From assembly GCA_002337145.1 (NCBI GenBank), contig DDFK01000001.1, positions 248,001 to 312,000 on the forward strand: a stretch of DNA of 64,000 nt, given 5' to 3'. Position numbers and translations under genes: made by a program. The notes under the pieces were generated by a model. The model searched no databases and was not told the DNA's origin. It saw only the letters and a list, made by a program, of their open reading frames with translations. The DNA comes from Chitinophagaceae bacterium UBA1930. Its GTDB lineage: Bacteria; Bacteroidota; Bacteroidia; Chitinophagales; Chitinophagaceae. Shown here in pieces: positions 17,882 through 26,700 of the stretch (position 1 is the first letter of the stretch; every line of letters starts with the position of its first letter).

Positions 17882-17946
17882 AATCGTTATTTTTCTTTTT
17901 TTTATTTGTTGTTTGCCAGCTTTTGTATTGCAATGGATGCTTTACT

Positions 17947-18027
17947 GGCGTCGCACCTTTCAGGGTCCGGATCACCGCTGGTCTTGACTGTTCGTTATTG
18001 TTATATGCGACGCAACGGCAGTTATAT
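17947..18027. repeat. degenerate copies of the GATGGGTGCGACGCC element
   Basis: GGCGTCGCACCTTTCAGG at 17947 is a reverse copy with three mismatches to the shared core. TGCGACGCAACGGCAGTTATA near 18007 is a forward copy of the right part. Together they make an imperfect inverted pair upstream of htpG. Confidence 0.5.
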
Positions 18028-18129
18028 ACCCGTTCCATTGCCTGTTTTCGCAAGTTTATTAATCAAGGCTGCAAAAGTCAAACAAAATACCAAACAGCCG
18101 CTACTGCCATGTTGGCAAGCTATCAACAA

Positions 18130-18158
18130 AAAAGCCATCACTTTTTGTGATGGCTTTT
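18130..18158. terminator. terminator after the DUF5689 gene
   Basis: AAAAGCCATCA / TGATGGCTTTT, an 11-bp perfect stem with A and T tracts. It lies 18 bp beyond the stop of the minus-strand lipoprotein gene. Confidence 0.85.
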
Positions 18159-18176
18159 CCGTAAAACAGGAACCAA

Positions 18177-19529
18177 TTATTTTGAAATCTTGATATCGTC
18201 TATTTCGTAAGTGGCCACGTTGCTTGCTGCAGAGCCTGCAGGTGCTTCGTACCTGAATGCAAGGTTTATTTTCTGTCCGATATAAGCGGTCAGGTTATAA
18301 GGTCCAAACAAATCAAACGGTGTAAAGGCTGTAGCTGTACCATTAGGAACAGTTCCTAACAATACCCATGTAGCAGATGATGGTGCACCACCTGTATAGT
18401 TGGTAGATACATATGCTTTAAGTGTTGCTACAGGGTACCTGCGTGAACAAGTAAAAGTGTACATCGGGTTAACACCGGTAGGCAATGTGATATCTGGAGA
18501 AATCAACCAAGATGAAATATTTGTAGTTGGCATTACAGCAGATGAAAATGCTGAAACTTTAGCGAAGTCGCCCTGAGCAGTGCTAAAAAATGCTATGGTA
18601 TAAGGCACATCACCAGTTTCCATAATGTTCTTCCAACCTGGAATTACCAATGGTGCAGTACCTGTAACAGGGTAAGCATTGAAATCTTCCTCAAACAGGT
18701 TGCAACGTGCACCGGTGAATTTAACATCGGTTGTATCACGCAAAATCAACTGTGGTGTTGCATCGTACGTTGTATAGATGGCAGCAATGCTACCATTGCC
18801 TTTTGCTGGTTTTGCAGCAGCAAAGTTTGCATAACCACTTGTTCTGATGATGATGCTGTTACCACTGCAATCGCGGGTAGTCAGGTTCTTGGATTGCTTG
18901 TAAGCAGAAGTATCAGAATAAGTGCTGCTTGTATCGCCTTTTGCAAATTCAAAGTTGTTCAATTGAATCAAAGTACCCAGGTTGTCATCAGTCATAGCTG
19001 TAGTCAAAGAAGCAGTTGTTACTACTTTAGGAACAACCGGGTTGTTTAATGAACCACCAGTTATGTAGTTTTTGATAAGGTCGCTAGGAATGGCTGCACT
19101 GGTTGGTGAGCCAGATATAGTGGCCTTAATACCCAATTGGTGAAGCCTGTGGTAATCGCTTATGCAAAGGCCTTTACAGTTAATGAATATTTTACGTCCT
19201 ACTGGGTAAGTAGTGTATAAACCGGTAGCGTCCAATTCAATGGCCAAACCACCTGTTGCATCCTGTATATAGATTTCCTTGTACAGGTTGCCGCTTTTAT
19301 CGTCAGCTACAACTGTACCTGCAATGATTACGTCGGTTGTAATTACATCCAACTGGCCGGCAACAGTGTGCATGGCCTTCAATTGTTTAATGGTGTGTGT
19401 TGGAGTAAGGCCCACAGGATCTGCGGCAGCAGGTGGGGTATCAAATTTCTTCTTACAAGAAGGTAGTACAATAGCCGCCGTTGATGCTACTGCAACTATT
19501 GATGCGAATAAAAGAATTTTATTTTTCAT
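18177..19529 (-). CDS. DUF5689 surface lipoprotein with jelly-roll C-terminus
   Basis: A 450-residue exported lipoprotein: a signal peptide with lipobox (VLPSC, Cys about residue 25), then KKK. Residues about 45-265 match DUF5689 (DVIIAGTVVADDKSGNLYKE, IYIQDATGGLAIEL), which resembles OB-fold modules associated with nucleases. The C-terminal part (FEEDFNAYPVTG to the end) resembles the choice-of-anchor J/MAM-like jelly-roll (SSWLISPDITLP, EIDDIKI). It is encoded 38 bp downstream of a TonB-dependent receptor, so the two probably form a surface uptake pair. The nearby secreted EEP-family enzyme suggests a nucleic-acid ligand, which is an inference. Confidence 0.82.
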   Translation of the reverse strand: MKNKILLFASIVAVASTAAIVLPSCKKKFDTPPAAADPVGLTPTHTIKQLKAMHTVAGQLDVITTDVIIAGTVVADDKSGNLYKEIYIQDATGGLAIELDATGLYTTYPVGRKIFINCKGLCISDYHRLHQLGIKATISGSPTSAAIPSDLIKNYITGGSLNNPVVPKVVTTASLTTAMTDDNLGTLIQLNNFEFAKGDTSSTYSDTSAYKQSKNLTTRDCSGNSIIIRTSGYANFAAAKPAKGNGSIAAIYTTYDATPQLILRDTTDVKFTGARCNLFEEDFNAYPVTGTAPLVIPGWKNIMETGDVPYTIAFFSTAQGDFAKVSAFSSAVMPTTNISSWLISPDITLPTGVNPMYTFTCSRRYPVATLKAYVSTNYTGGAPSSATWVLLGTVPNGTATAFTPFDLFGPYNLTAYIGQKINLAFRYEAPAGSAASNVATYEIDDIKISK

Positions 19530-19567
19530 ACTGTTTATATTTCTGATTTTAAAAAATTTGTTTAAAG

Positions 19568-22144
19568 TTAGAACCTGATGGTGGTGCTGATGAAATAATT
19601 GATTCCGTAAGCATAGTAGTATTTAGGAGGGAACTTGTTTACGTTCTTCTCGTTAAAGTCGTAACGCAATTGTTCGTAGCCCCCGCTAATAATGTCTTTG
19701 TTGTTAAGCAAATTACTTACTCCACAGTTAATTACCAGCGTTGTTCCATACTTTAACCCCCAGCTTTTTGGCAGTCTCCAAGAGTAGCCACCAAAGAAAT
19801 CCAGTGTACGTTGAGAACCAAACTGTTGTTGGCCAAGGATGGAGTTCCACAAGGCACTGTTTTCTGTAACACCGTTTACAGCAGCGGCTGTTCTGCGTAT
19901 TGGGTTAATATCCAACCACATCTGGTCGAAATAGTTACCGGTTAAACTTACAAACCAGTATTTAGGTGAGCGGTAAGTAACACCCAGGCTATATGCTTCC
20001 TGCGGTGTGCCGCCTACACGGTAGTCTTGTGAGTAAACCAGGTCCTTACTTAAAACACTTGCATCGTTATCCAATGTGGTGATGGCGTTTTGACGGCTAT
20101 TGTAGTAGTAACGTCCAACAGCTGCTGCTCCATCAACGGTAACATTCGGAAGCACTTTGGCTTCAAAGCCCATTTCCATACCGGAATGCACTTTGTTGAT
20201 GTTGCTGATGGCATAGTTTACAAAGTTCCTGTACGTGTCATGGTAAAAAGACATTACATTCATTTGATTGATGAACTCTGTATAGTAACCACTCAACCTG
20301 AACTTGATTTTTGGTGCATTGATAATGTAACCACCTTCAACGCTTTGTACCTGCTCGTTCTTCACGTTGTCCTGCACATTGTCCCTTGTACGTGGAGATA
20401 GATATACGTTGTCGTAAAAAGGAGCTTTGCTCATTTTAGACAGGTTGCCATACAAGTAGTTCCTACCATTGATTTTGAAAGTAAAACCTCCTTTGATGGC
20501 GTAGTTGTTGAAGTTGTACACGTTGGACTTACCATAAGAGTTGTTGGGGAACAAACCGCTCTTCACGTTACCTGTTCTCCAGAACTCAGTGTTCGACAAT
20601 TCAACGGCTGCATAAAAATCAACCCAAGTGTATTTAAGCACACCTTGTGCCCAACCAGCAACCTTGTTTACATTAATATCATAATCATAACCATACCTGT
20701 CACCTACACCTACAATCCTGTTAGGACGGTTCAGGTCATTCTGGGCAGCATTCGGGTTTGTAGGATAGCTTCTTTCACCAAATTGGTTAAGATCCACAAA
20801 ATAGTCACCACCTAAAAGATCCAATATTTTCTTATAGTTATTGTTCCTTAAAGACTGGTAAGATGCACCAGCAGTAAATGAGAAGTTATCATCTACCCTG
20901 GTATTGAAAACTGTATTGAAGTTCAGCTTCTTTGTATTGGTTACCGCTTCCTGTAAAATATACCTTGAGCGGTGACCAGTAACGCCATTAACGGTTTCAA
21001 CGTTGGCAGCCCTGTTGGCATCGTATAAACCTTTCCAGTTTATCTGACGAACGCTCTCGTCATTCTGCCAGGCATTGGTCAACTGTTGGTATAATGGATC
21101 TTGGTTAGAATAGTAGCTAGGCAGGTAGCGATAATAGTCCGGGCGTGGATCAGCAGCATTGTACCAGTCCAAACTGCTGGCACCCCTTTCTCCAAATGAG
21201 TAGCTGGCTGCTGTAACCAGACTGCTTTTATTGTCTATACGAAAATCGTGTGTAAGTATAATTACAGGTTGATTGGTTCTACCAACATTCGCATTCCTTT
21301 TCTTACCTTCCTGGTAGCCCCAGTAAGGGTTGTAGTAATGTGTTCCTGCAAGGTCCATGGACTCTTGTGTGGAAGCACCTTGTTTACCATTTTCAGTAGG
21401 TGCACCAAATGCTACCAACGAAAGCAGGTGTTTCTGGCCAAAACGTTTGTCCACACCTACAAAATAGCTCCAGCCATCGTAGTAAGTGCCTGCAGCATAC
21501 CCTTCGTCGGCCCATCTACGGCTACCGCTAAAAGTAAATGCCCAACCTTTCTTACTTATGCCGGTGCTATGTGTAACAGACCAGCGGTGTGTGTAGTTTC
21601 TATTGGAGTAAGCATAACCAAATTCTGTTTGCTTACGTTGCTTGCTTGCACGGGAATCGATGCTGGTAGTGCTACCTATATCGCCAAAAGCAAATGTATT
21701 GTAACGGAGGCCTAACGAAAGGTCCTTATTACGCATTACATCGTTCAGGCCACCCCAAAGGCCAAAGGGAGTAAAGCCATTGTCCAGGTTTTCCATCGGA
21801 ACACCGTTCATGTATGTACCAAAATTGTCGGCGTCATAACCACGTATCTTGAAACGGGCAGCACCAAAATTGAATGCAGCAGCAGAATAAAAGGGATCCC
21901 TGCCTGCTGTCAATAACGAAGATACGTTCTGGGAACTTCCGTCACCCATATCGTTTTCATCCAAAGTAACAATGGGAATGTTGTCTGCAACCTCCTCCTT
22001 TACTTCGCTTACTTCAGTGCTGTCTGCACTTCTTCGGGTGGTATCCTTAATTACCTTAACTGCTTTTTTCTTTACCCCATTCTGGGCAATGCCTGTAACC
22101 GCAGTAAAGCTTGCCAGGCATAATAGTAATGACAATTTTCGCAT
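19568..22144 (-). CDS. TonB-dependent receptor partnered with DUF5689 lipoprotein
   Basis: About 858 residues from ATG 22144 (MRKLSLLLCLAS, signal peptide ending near ITGIAQ); a start eight codons upstream is less likely. A plug-like region contains VSSLLTAGRDPFYSAAAFNF and FKIRGYDADNFGTYMNGVPM, followed by a long beta-barrel with alternating aromatic strands and a terminal aromatic residue (TTIRF). No carboxypeptidase-like leader domain is evident. It should import a ligand across the outer membrane using TonB/ExbBD energy. The following DUF5689 lipoprotein is its likely surface partner, and a putative promoter box lies at 22166. Confidence 0.88.
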   Translation of the reverse strand: MRKLSLLLCLASFTAVTGIAQNGVKKKAVKVIKDTTRRSADSTEVSEVKEEVADNIPIVTLDENDMGDGSSQNVSSLLTAGRDPFYSAAAFNFGAARFKIRGYDADNFGTYMNGVPMENLDNGFTPFGLWGGLNDVMRNKDLSLGLRYNTFAFGDIGSTTSIDSRASKQRKQTEFGYAYSNRNYTHRWSVTHSTGISKKGWAFTFSGSRRWADEGYAAGTYYDGWSYFVGVDKRFGQKHLLSLVAFGAPTENGKQGASTQESMDLAGTHYYNPYWGYQEGKKRNANVGRTNQPVIILTHDFRIDNKSSLVTAASYSFGERGASSLDWYNAADPRPDYYRYLPSYYSNQDPLYQQLTNAWQNDESVRQINWKGLYDANRAANVETVNGVTGHRSRYILQEAVTNTKKLNFNTVFNTRVDDNFSFTAGASYQSLRNNNYKKILDLLGGDYFVDLNQFGERSYPTNPNAAQNDLNRPNRIVGVGDRYGYDYDINVNKVAGWAQGVLKYTWVDFYAAVELSNTEFWRTGNVKSGLFPNNSYGKSNVYNFNNYAIKGGFTFKINGRNYLYGNLSKMSKAPFYDNVYLSPRTRDNVQDNVKNEQVQSVEGGYIINAPKIKFRLSGYYTEFINQMNVMSFYHDTYRNFVNYAISNINKVHSGMEMGFEAKVLPNVTVDGAAAVGRYYYNSRQNAITTLDNDASVLSKDLVYSQDYRVGGTPQEAYSLGVTYRSPKYWFVSLTGNYFDQMWLDINPIRRTAAAVNGVTENSALWNSILGQQQFGSQRTLDFFGGYSWRLPKSWGLKYGTTLVINCGVSNLLNNKDIISGGYEQLRYDFNEKNVNKFPPKYYYAYGINYFISTTIRF

Positions 22145-22165
22145 AAGAGTGTTTTGTTCCAACTG

Positions 22166-22173
22166 CAAATGTA
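22166..22173 (-). promoter_or_regulatory. putative -7 box for the TonB receptor
   Basis: TACATTTG on the minus strand matches TAnnTTTG, 21 bp before the ATG. A TTTG lies 15 bp further upstream, closer than the usual 19-20 bp. Confidence 0.4.
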
Positions 22174-22258
22174 GGCGAGTAACCTTTACAAAATACTTCT
22201 TAATCGGTAGGTAATATTTTTTTAATAATTAACCATTGCTAGGAGCATATTACTTGTG

Positions 22259-22266
22259 TATGTTTG
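22259..22266 (+). promoter_or_regulatory. putative -7 box for the EEP-family gene
   Basis: TATGTTTG matches TAnnTTTG and lies 17 bp before the ATG at 22284. ATTG at 22235 sits 20 bp upstream, near the -33 position. Confidence 0.5.
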
Positions 22267-22283
22267 CAGATACAACTAAAATT

Positions 22284-23336
22284 ATGAAAAAAGTATTTGC
22301 AAGTATTTTATTGATTATTGCATCCTATTGCTCGTATGGTCAAAGCAATTATAAAGTGGCCATTGTGGCTTTTTATAACTGTGAGAACTTTTACGACACA
22401 ACAGATAACCCAATGGTTAATGATGATGAGTTTACCCCTAAAGGTGCACACAACTACAATAGTGAAATTTATTGGAACAAGGTTGGCAAGCTGGCTACCG
22501 TTATATCTCAGATAGGAACCGATGAGAACCCCAAAAATGCCGACGGTCCTGCAATTCTGGGTGTGGCCGAAATTGAGAACGATACTGTTTTGAATGATTT
22601 GATACACCACCCACTTTTAAAGAAACGTGGTTACAAGTTTGTTCACTATGATAGTAAGGACGCCCGTGGCGTTGACGTGGCATTGATATACAACCCCAAA
22701 TACTTTACTGTTGAAGACAGCAAGGCATTGTTTGTAAAATTGCCCAGTGGATCCAAAGGCGATGGCAGGTATTATACAAGGGATGTACTTTGGGTAAAGG
22801 GAAAACTGGATGGCGAAACCATACATGTATATGTGAACCACTGGCCAAGTAGGTTGGGTGGCGAAGAAAGAAGTGCACCTGCAAGGGCAGCCGCTGCAAT
22901 GGTTTCCAAAATGCATTCGGACAGTATTGCCAAGGTTGATGGGGAACAGAAAGTAGTTATTATGGGCGACCTGAATGACGATCCGATTAGCCCAAGCCTG
23001 ACAAAAGTTTTAAATGCCAAAGCCAAAATAAGCGAAGTAAAACCGGGTGGCCTGTACAATCCCTGGGTGGATATGTACAAAAAAGGAATCGGCACTTTGG
23101 CCTACCAAGATGCATGGGGATTGTTTGATCAGTCCATTATATCCTATAAATGGCTGGACAAAACCCAGTCTGGTTTCTTTTTCTACAGGCAGGTTATTTT
23201 CAATAGGGAGTTCATGACCGAAAATACAGGAAGGTACAAAGGCTATCCTATGCGTACATGGGACGGTAATACCTACCGCGGCGGTTACAGTGACCACTTT
23301 CCTACTTATTTGATTATGTTGAAAAGGGTTGAATAG
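22284..23336 (+). CDS. secreted endonuclease/exonuclease/phosphatase family protein
   Basis: A 350-residue protein with a signal peptide (MKKVFASILLIIASYCSYGQ) and an EEP (DNase I-like) fold. Visible motifs are NCENFYD near the start, the metal-binding glutamate in GVAEIEN, VNHWPSR with the catalytic His, VIMGDLNDDP with the Asp/Asn pair, and the terminal YSDHFP with the catalytic His. It should hydrolyse phosphodiester or phosphomonoester bonds outside the cytoplasm. It is divergent from the TonB receptor and DUF5689 genes, which suggests a joint role in degrading and importing nucleic acids or another phosphoester. Confidence 0.88.
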   Translation: MKKVFASILLIIASYCSYGQSNYKVAIVAFYNCENFYDTTDNPMVNDDEFTPKGAHNYNSEIYWNKVGKLATVISQIGTDENPKNADGPAILGVAEIENDTVLNDLIHHPLLKKRGYKFVHYDSKDARGVDVALIYNPKYFTVEDSKALFVKLPSGSKGDGRYYTRDVLWVKGKLDGETIHVYVNHWPSRLGGEERSAPARAAAAMVSKMHSDSIAKVDGEQKVVIMGDLNDDPISPSLTKVLNAKAKISEVKPGGLYNPWVDMYKKGIGTLAYQDAWGLFDQSIISYKWLDKTQSGFFFYRQVIFNREFMTENTGRYKGYPMRTWDGNTYRGGYSDHFPTYLIMLKRVE

Positions 23337-23382
23337 CCAATAGACTATTGGCTTGGCCCTGCCCTTTAATGATATTTGGTAT

Positions 23383-23418
23383 AAAAAAGGTGAAACCGTT
23401 ACCGGTTTCACCTTTTTT
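23383..23418. terminator. strong bidirectional-type terminator
   Basis: AAAAAAGGTGAAACC / GGTTTCACCTTTTTT, a 15-bp perfect stem with a 6-nt loop. It separates the EEP gene from the ribosomal protein operon. Confidence 0.92.
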
Positions 23419-23463
23419 GTGAACTTTCTTTTGTGGCCAATGCATTTTTTCGGTTCAAATCCC

Positions 23464-23471
23464 TACTTTTG
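23464..23471 (+). promoter_or_regulatory. putative -7 box of the rpsF operon
   Basis: TACTTTTG matches TAnnTTTG, giving an rpsF leader of roughly 85-90 nt. The leader could hold an S6:S18 autoregulatory structure, but I could not recognise one with confidence. Confidence 0.5.
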
Positions 23472-23562
23472 CAGCCCCAATTCTGTTTTGGCAGAATCTT
23501 TCTTGATACGATTTCAAGATTGTCCATTGGGAAAAACCAATTTAAAAACAAAAACAAGGGTA

Positions 23563-23916
23563 ATGAACAATTACGAATTGATGGTCATCTTCACCCCTGT
23601 ACTTTCTGAGGAAGATTTCAAAGCTGCCCAGAAGAAATACAGCGACCTGATTGCAGACAATGGCGGATCCATTGTAAACAGCAATCCTTGGGGTTTAAAA
23701 TCTCTAGCTTATCCAATCCAGAAAAAGACTACAGGTATCTACTGGATCTTGGAGTACACTGCACCTTCTGATTTCAACGAGAAATTCAAGATCCAGATGC
23801 TGCGTGACGAACAAGTGATGAGACACATGATTACTAAGCTCGACAAATACGCCGTTGAGTACAATGCAGTAAAGAAAAGTGGCGTAGGTTTTAACCACCA
23901 AAAAGCGGAGGCATAA
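23563..23916 (+). CDS. rpsF: 30S ribosomal protein S6
   Basis: A 117-residue S6 starting at MNNYELMVIF. The frame is open further upstream, but the family start is this Met. Conserved S6 features are YELMVI, the GGSIVNSNPWGLKSLAYPIQ strand-turn and the terminal MRHMITKLDKYA helix. S6 binds S18 and 16S rRNA in the platform of the small subunit. rpsR follows after one base. Confidence 0.95.
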   Translation: MNNYELMVIFTPVLSEEDFKAAQKKYSDLIADNGGSIVNSNPWGLKSLAYPIQKKTTGIYWILEYTAPSDFNEKFKIQMLRDEQVMRHMITKLDKYAVEYNAVKKSGVGFNHQKAEA

Positions 23917-23917
23917 A

Positions 23918-24181
23918 ATGGCTAAGAACGAAATAAAATACCTTACTGCCATTAAGCAGGAGAAACCTAAAAAGAAGTTTTGCCGTTTCAAGAAATATGG
24001 CATTAAATACGTTGACTACAAAGACGTTGACTTTTTGAAGAAGTTCATTAACGAGCAAGGTAAAATGTTGCCTCGCCGTTTAAGCGGAAACTCTTTGAAA
24101 TACCAACGCAAAGTGAGCGATGCTGTTAAAAAAGCACGCCAAATGGCTTTGTTACCATACGTAACAGATTTATTGAAATAA
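23918..24181 (+). CDS. rpsR: 30S ribosomal protein S18
   Basis: An 87-residue S18. Conserved features are the CRFKKYGIKYVDYKDVDFLKK-type core (residues 21 onward), GKMLPRRLSG, and KKARQMALLPY near the C-terminus. It forms a heterodimer with S6 on the 30S platform. It is directly coupled to rpsF. Confidence 0.95.
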   Translation: MAKNEIKYLTAIKQEKPKKKFCRFKKYGIKYVDYKDVDFLKKFINEQGKMLPRRLSGNSLKYQRKVSDAVKKARQMALLPYVTDLLK

Positions 24182-24298
24182 ATAATCAGCTAATAGCTTT
24201 AAGCTGTTGGCCATTAGTAACCATCCCTAATCCCGACAAACCGGGAGACAGTCTATCAAAATAAATTTGATTGGGCTCGTGGGAACTAAACACAAACC

Positions 24299-24745
24299 AT
24301 GCAAGTAATATTAATTCAGGACGTAGATAATTTAGGTGGCCGTAACGAACTGGTTACAGTTAAAAACGGTTATGCCCGTAACTACCTGATCCCTCAAAAA
24401 TTTGCCGTAGAGGCCAACCCGTCAAACCTTAAACAATTACAGGAGAGACAAAAGGTTCAGGCGAAGAAAGAAGCGGTAATGTTGGCACAGATCAACAAAG
24501 TAATTGAAGTGTTGAAAGCAAGCCCTGTAAAAGTGGGAGCCAAAACCGGTACCAGTGGTAAAATATTCGGTAGCGTTACTTCTTTACAGATTGCCCGTGC
24601 AATACGTGACCAAAAAGGTTATGAAATTGACCGCAAACGTATCTCTATTGTAGATGAAGTAAAAGAACTGGGTTCTTACAAGGCTTCTATCGATTTTGGC
24701 GGCAGCAATGTAACCGAAATTGAATTTGAAGTAGTAGGCGAATAA
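24299..24745 (+). CDS. rplI: 50S ribosomal protein L9
   Basis: A 148-residue L9 with the typical N-terminal RNA-binding domain (MQVILIQDVDNLGGRNELVT, GYARNYLIPQKFA), the long connecting helix (residues about 42-75) and the C-terminal domain (GKIFGSVTSLQIA). It follows rpsR by 117 bp; that gap contains a short heptamer run (AGCTAAT/AGCTTTA) and the weak inverted pair CCCGAC/ACCGGGA. The order rpsF-rpsR-rplI is the usual one. Confidence 0.95.
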   Translation: MQVILIQDVDNLGGRNELVTVKNGYARNYLIPQKFAVEANPSNLKQLQERQKVQAKKEAVMLAQINKVIEVLKASPVKVGAKTGTSGKIFGSVTSLQIARAIRDQKGYEIDRKRISIVDEVKELGSYKASIDFGGSNVTEIEFEVVGE

Positions 24746-24770
24746 TCCTTTTCTGTTGGATAATTTTGAT

Positions 24771-24800
24771 AAGGCCCGCAATTGCAAAATTGCGGGCCTT
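24771..24800 (+). terminator. terminator of the rpsF-rpsR-rplI operon
   Basis: AAGGCCCGCAATT / AATTGCGGGCCTT with a 4-nt loop, followed by ATTTTTT. Confidence 0.92.
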
Positions 24801-25078
24801 ATTTTTTCGGCCCTCCCCTTTTTTCCTGCAATCTGCCTTTTTGCACTTCTATTGCCCTTGATAGTACTGCAAAGTGAGGCATCCTCTCCACTGAAATAGC
24901 TTTTTGCATTCCGGTCATATTTCAAAAAAAAATTTGCTGAATTGGTAAAACTCCTACATTCGCATAGTCCAATGGCCAGTTCTTCCATTTTCCAGAAGGT
25001 TTTATAACGTAAATGCTTCAGGGTTCTTGGTTACTGTTTTCATCATTGGTTTTTTTAATTTTTTTAATTTCTTTAGAA
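24801..25078 (+). other. non-coding gap and leader of the RRM gene
   Basis: With the terminator this gap is 333 bp. I see no convincing gene. TACATTCG at 24955, one mismatch from TAnnTTTG, could be the -7 box of the RRM gene. It would give a leader of about 110 nt rich in T-tracts (25048-25074), as expected for cold-regulated RNA-binding protein genes; the regulation is inferred. Confidence 0.35.
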
Positions 25079-25507
25079 ATGAACATTTACGTAGGAAACT
25101 TAAACTGGACAATGACCAGTGAAGAATTGCAGGAACTTTTCACCCCTTATGGTGAAGTAACTTCTGCTAAAATCGTTACCGACAAATTCAACAACAACCG
25201 TAGCAAAGGTTTCGGTTTTGTTGAAATGAGCGATGACGAGGCAGCCCGTACAGCTATCAGTGCATTGCACGATACTGAGATTTCTGGTCGCCAGATAGTA
25301 GTTAACGAATCTACACCACGCCCTGAAGGCGAAAGACGCAGCGGTGGCGGCGGCGGTGGCTACAAGAAAAGCTTTGGCGGTGGCGGCGGAAGCCGTGGCG
25401 GCAGCGGCGGTGGTTACGGCGGCGGCGGAAGCCGTGGCGGTAGCGGCGGCGGTTACAACCGTGACCGTGGTGGCAACGGCGGTGGCGGTGGATACAACAG
25501 GTATTAA
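25079..25507 (+). CDS. RRM RNA-binding protein with glycine-rich tail
   Basis: A 142-residue protein starting at MNIYVGNLNW; the frame extends upstream but the RRM begins here. RNP2 is IYVGNL and RNP1 is SKGFGFVEM, so one canonical RNA-recognition motif fills residues 1-80. The C-terminal 60 residues are a low-complexity Gly/Arg/Tyr/Ser tail that contains GGGGSRGGSGGGY twice in tandem. Such proteins are common in Bacteroidota and cyanobacteria, act as RNA chaperones and are often cold-induced. The tail could promote phase separation or oligomerisation. A strong terminator follows. Confidence 0.92.
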   Translation: MNIYVGNLNWTMTSEELQELFTPYGEVTSAKIVTDKFNNNRSKGFGFVEMSDDEAARTAISALHDTEISGRQIVVNESTPRPEGERRSGGGGGGYKKSFGGGGGSRGGSGGGYGGGGSRGGSGGGYNRDRGGNGGGGGYNRY

Positions 25508-25526
25508 TATATCCGTTAATTCATAT

Positions 25527-25561
25527 AAAAGGGATTGAAAGTAAAACTTTCAATCCCTTTT
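25527..25561. terminator. terminator of the RRM gene
   Basis: AAAAGGGATTGAAAG / CTTTCAATCCCTTTT, a 15-bp perfect stem with a 5-nt loop. Confidence 0.92.
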
Positions 25562-25643
25562 GCTTTTAATGACAACTACGGTCAAAAATCGTTGGCTGTT
25601 GTTATTTTGCAAACATCATTCATTAGCATCAAAAACAAATTTC

Positions 25644-26678
25644 ATGGAACTCGGTATCGGAATGTTTGGCGACCTGCCCATCAATGCAAAAGGCGAAGTG
25701 CTGCCTGCCCAGCAAAGGCTACAGGAAATCATAGAAGAAATAAAACTGATGGATGAACTTGGCCTGGATTTTTTTGGCATTGGCGAACATCACCGTCCAG
25801 ATTATGCAGTATCTGCACCCGAAATTGTTTTGGCTGCTGCTGCTACCGTCACGAAGAAAATAAAACTGGGCAGTGCGGTTTCGGTATTGAGTTCGTCGGA
25901 CCCTGTGAAGCTATACCAAAGTTTCTCTACAGTAGATTTAATTTCCAATGGCCGTGCAGAACTGATGGCCGGCCGTGGAAGTTTTATAGAATCTTTCCCT
26001 TTGTTTGGTTACGACCTGAAAGATTATGACGCACTGTTTGAAGAGAAACTAGAGCTGCTTGTACAGATAAACAAGGAAAACAAAATTTCCTGGAAAGGGA
26101 AGTTTAGGCCACAACTACAGGAACAAGAAATACTGCCGAGGGCAGTCAATGACCATTTGAATATATGGGTGGCAGTGGGCGGTACACCTGAATCCGTAAT
26201 AAGAGCCGCCAGGTTGGGATTGCCTGTAATGTTTGCTATTATTGGTGGCAGCCCCGAATATTTCAAACCATTGTTTGCATACTACAAAGAAGCCTATGAA
26301 CAGTTTGGACATGACATGAATAATTTTCAAGTGGGTGTGCACATGCATTCCTTCTTTGGAGAAAGTAGCAACGAGATAGCCGATTATTATTACCCCTTGT
26401 ATGCCGCACAAATGAACCGCATTGGCAAAAGCCGTGGATGGCCACCTTACCAACGCAACCAATTTGACCAGGGCAGAACAAAAAGCGGTGCATTGATCAT
26501 TGGCGATGCCAATGAAGCCATCGACAAAATATTGCAGATGCAGGAACTGTTTGGCCTTACCCGTTTCTCTGCACATATGGATGTTGGTGGGCCAAGCCAT
26601 AAAGAGATGATGAAGAGCATTGAGATATTTGGGGAGCGGATTGCACCGAAAGTGAGGGAGGTATTGAGGAAGAAGTAA
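25644..26678 (+). CDS. LLM-class (luciferase-like) flavin oxidoreductase
   Basis: A 344-residue protein starting at MELGIGMFGDLP; the frame is open 28 codons further upstream but the family starts here. It has the luciferase-like TIM barrel with FFGIGEHHRPDYAVSAP, TKKIKLGSAVSVLSS, and AELMAGRGSFIESFPLFGYD. These match the Atu2307/SP_0267-like subgroup of putative FMN- or F420-dependent oxidoreductases. It should catalyse a flavin-dependent oxidation of an unknown small molecule. A single gene between a terminator and an AT-rich orphan. Confidence 0.88.
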   Translation: MELGIGMFGDLPINAKGEVLPAQQRLQEIIEEIKLMDELGLDFFGIGEHHRPDYAVSAPEIVLAAAATVTKKIKLGSAVSVLSSSDPVKLYQSFSTVDLISNGRAELMAGRGSFIESFPLFGYDLKDYDALFEEKLELLVQINKENKISWKGKFRPQLQEQEILPRAVNDHLNIWVAVGGTPESVIRAARLGLPVMFAIIGGSPEYFKPLFAYYKEAYEQFGHDMNNFQVGVHMHSFFGESSNEIADYYYPLYAAQMNRIGKSRGWPPYQRNQFDQGRTKSGALIIGDANEAIDKILQMQELFGLTRFSAHMDVGGPSHKEMMKSIEIFGERIAPKVREVLRKK

Positions 26679-26700
26679 ATACTTTTCATAAAATTCATAT

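Noticed and set aside
17882..18129. CIRCE or other heat-shock operator before htpG
   Set aside because: No TTAGCACTC-N9-GAGTGCTAA or close variant is visible; the region instead holds degenerate dispersed repeats.
23472..23562. S6:S18 autoregulatory leader of rpsF
   Set aside because: The leader has short inverted pairs but I could not identify the conserved bulge and CCG motif with confidence.
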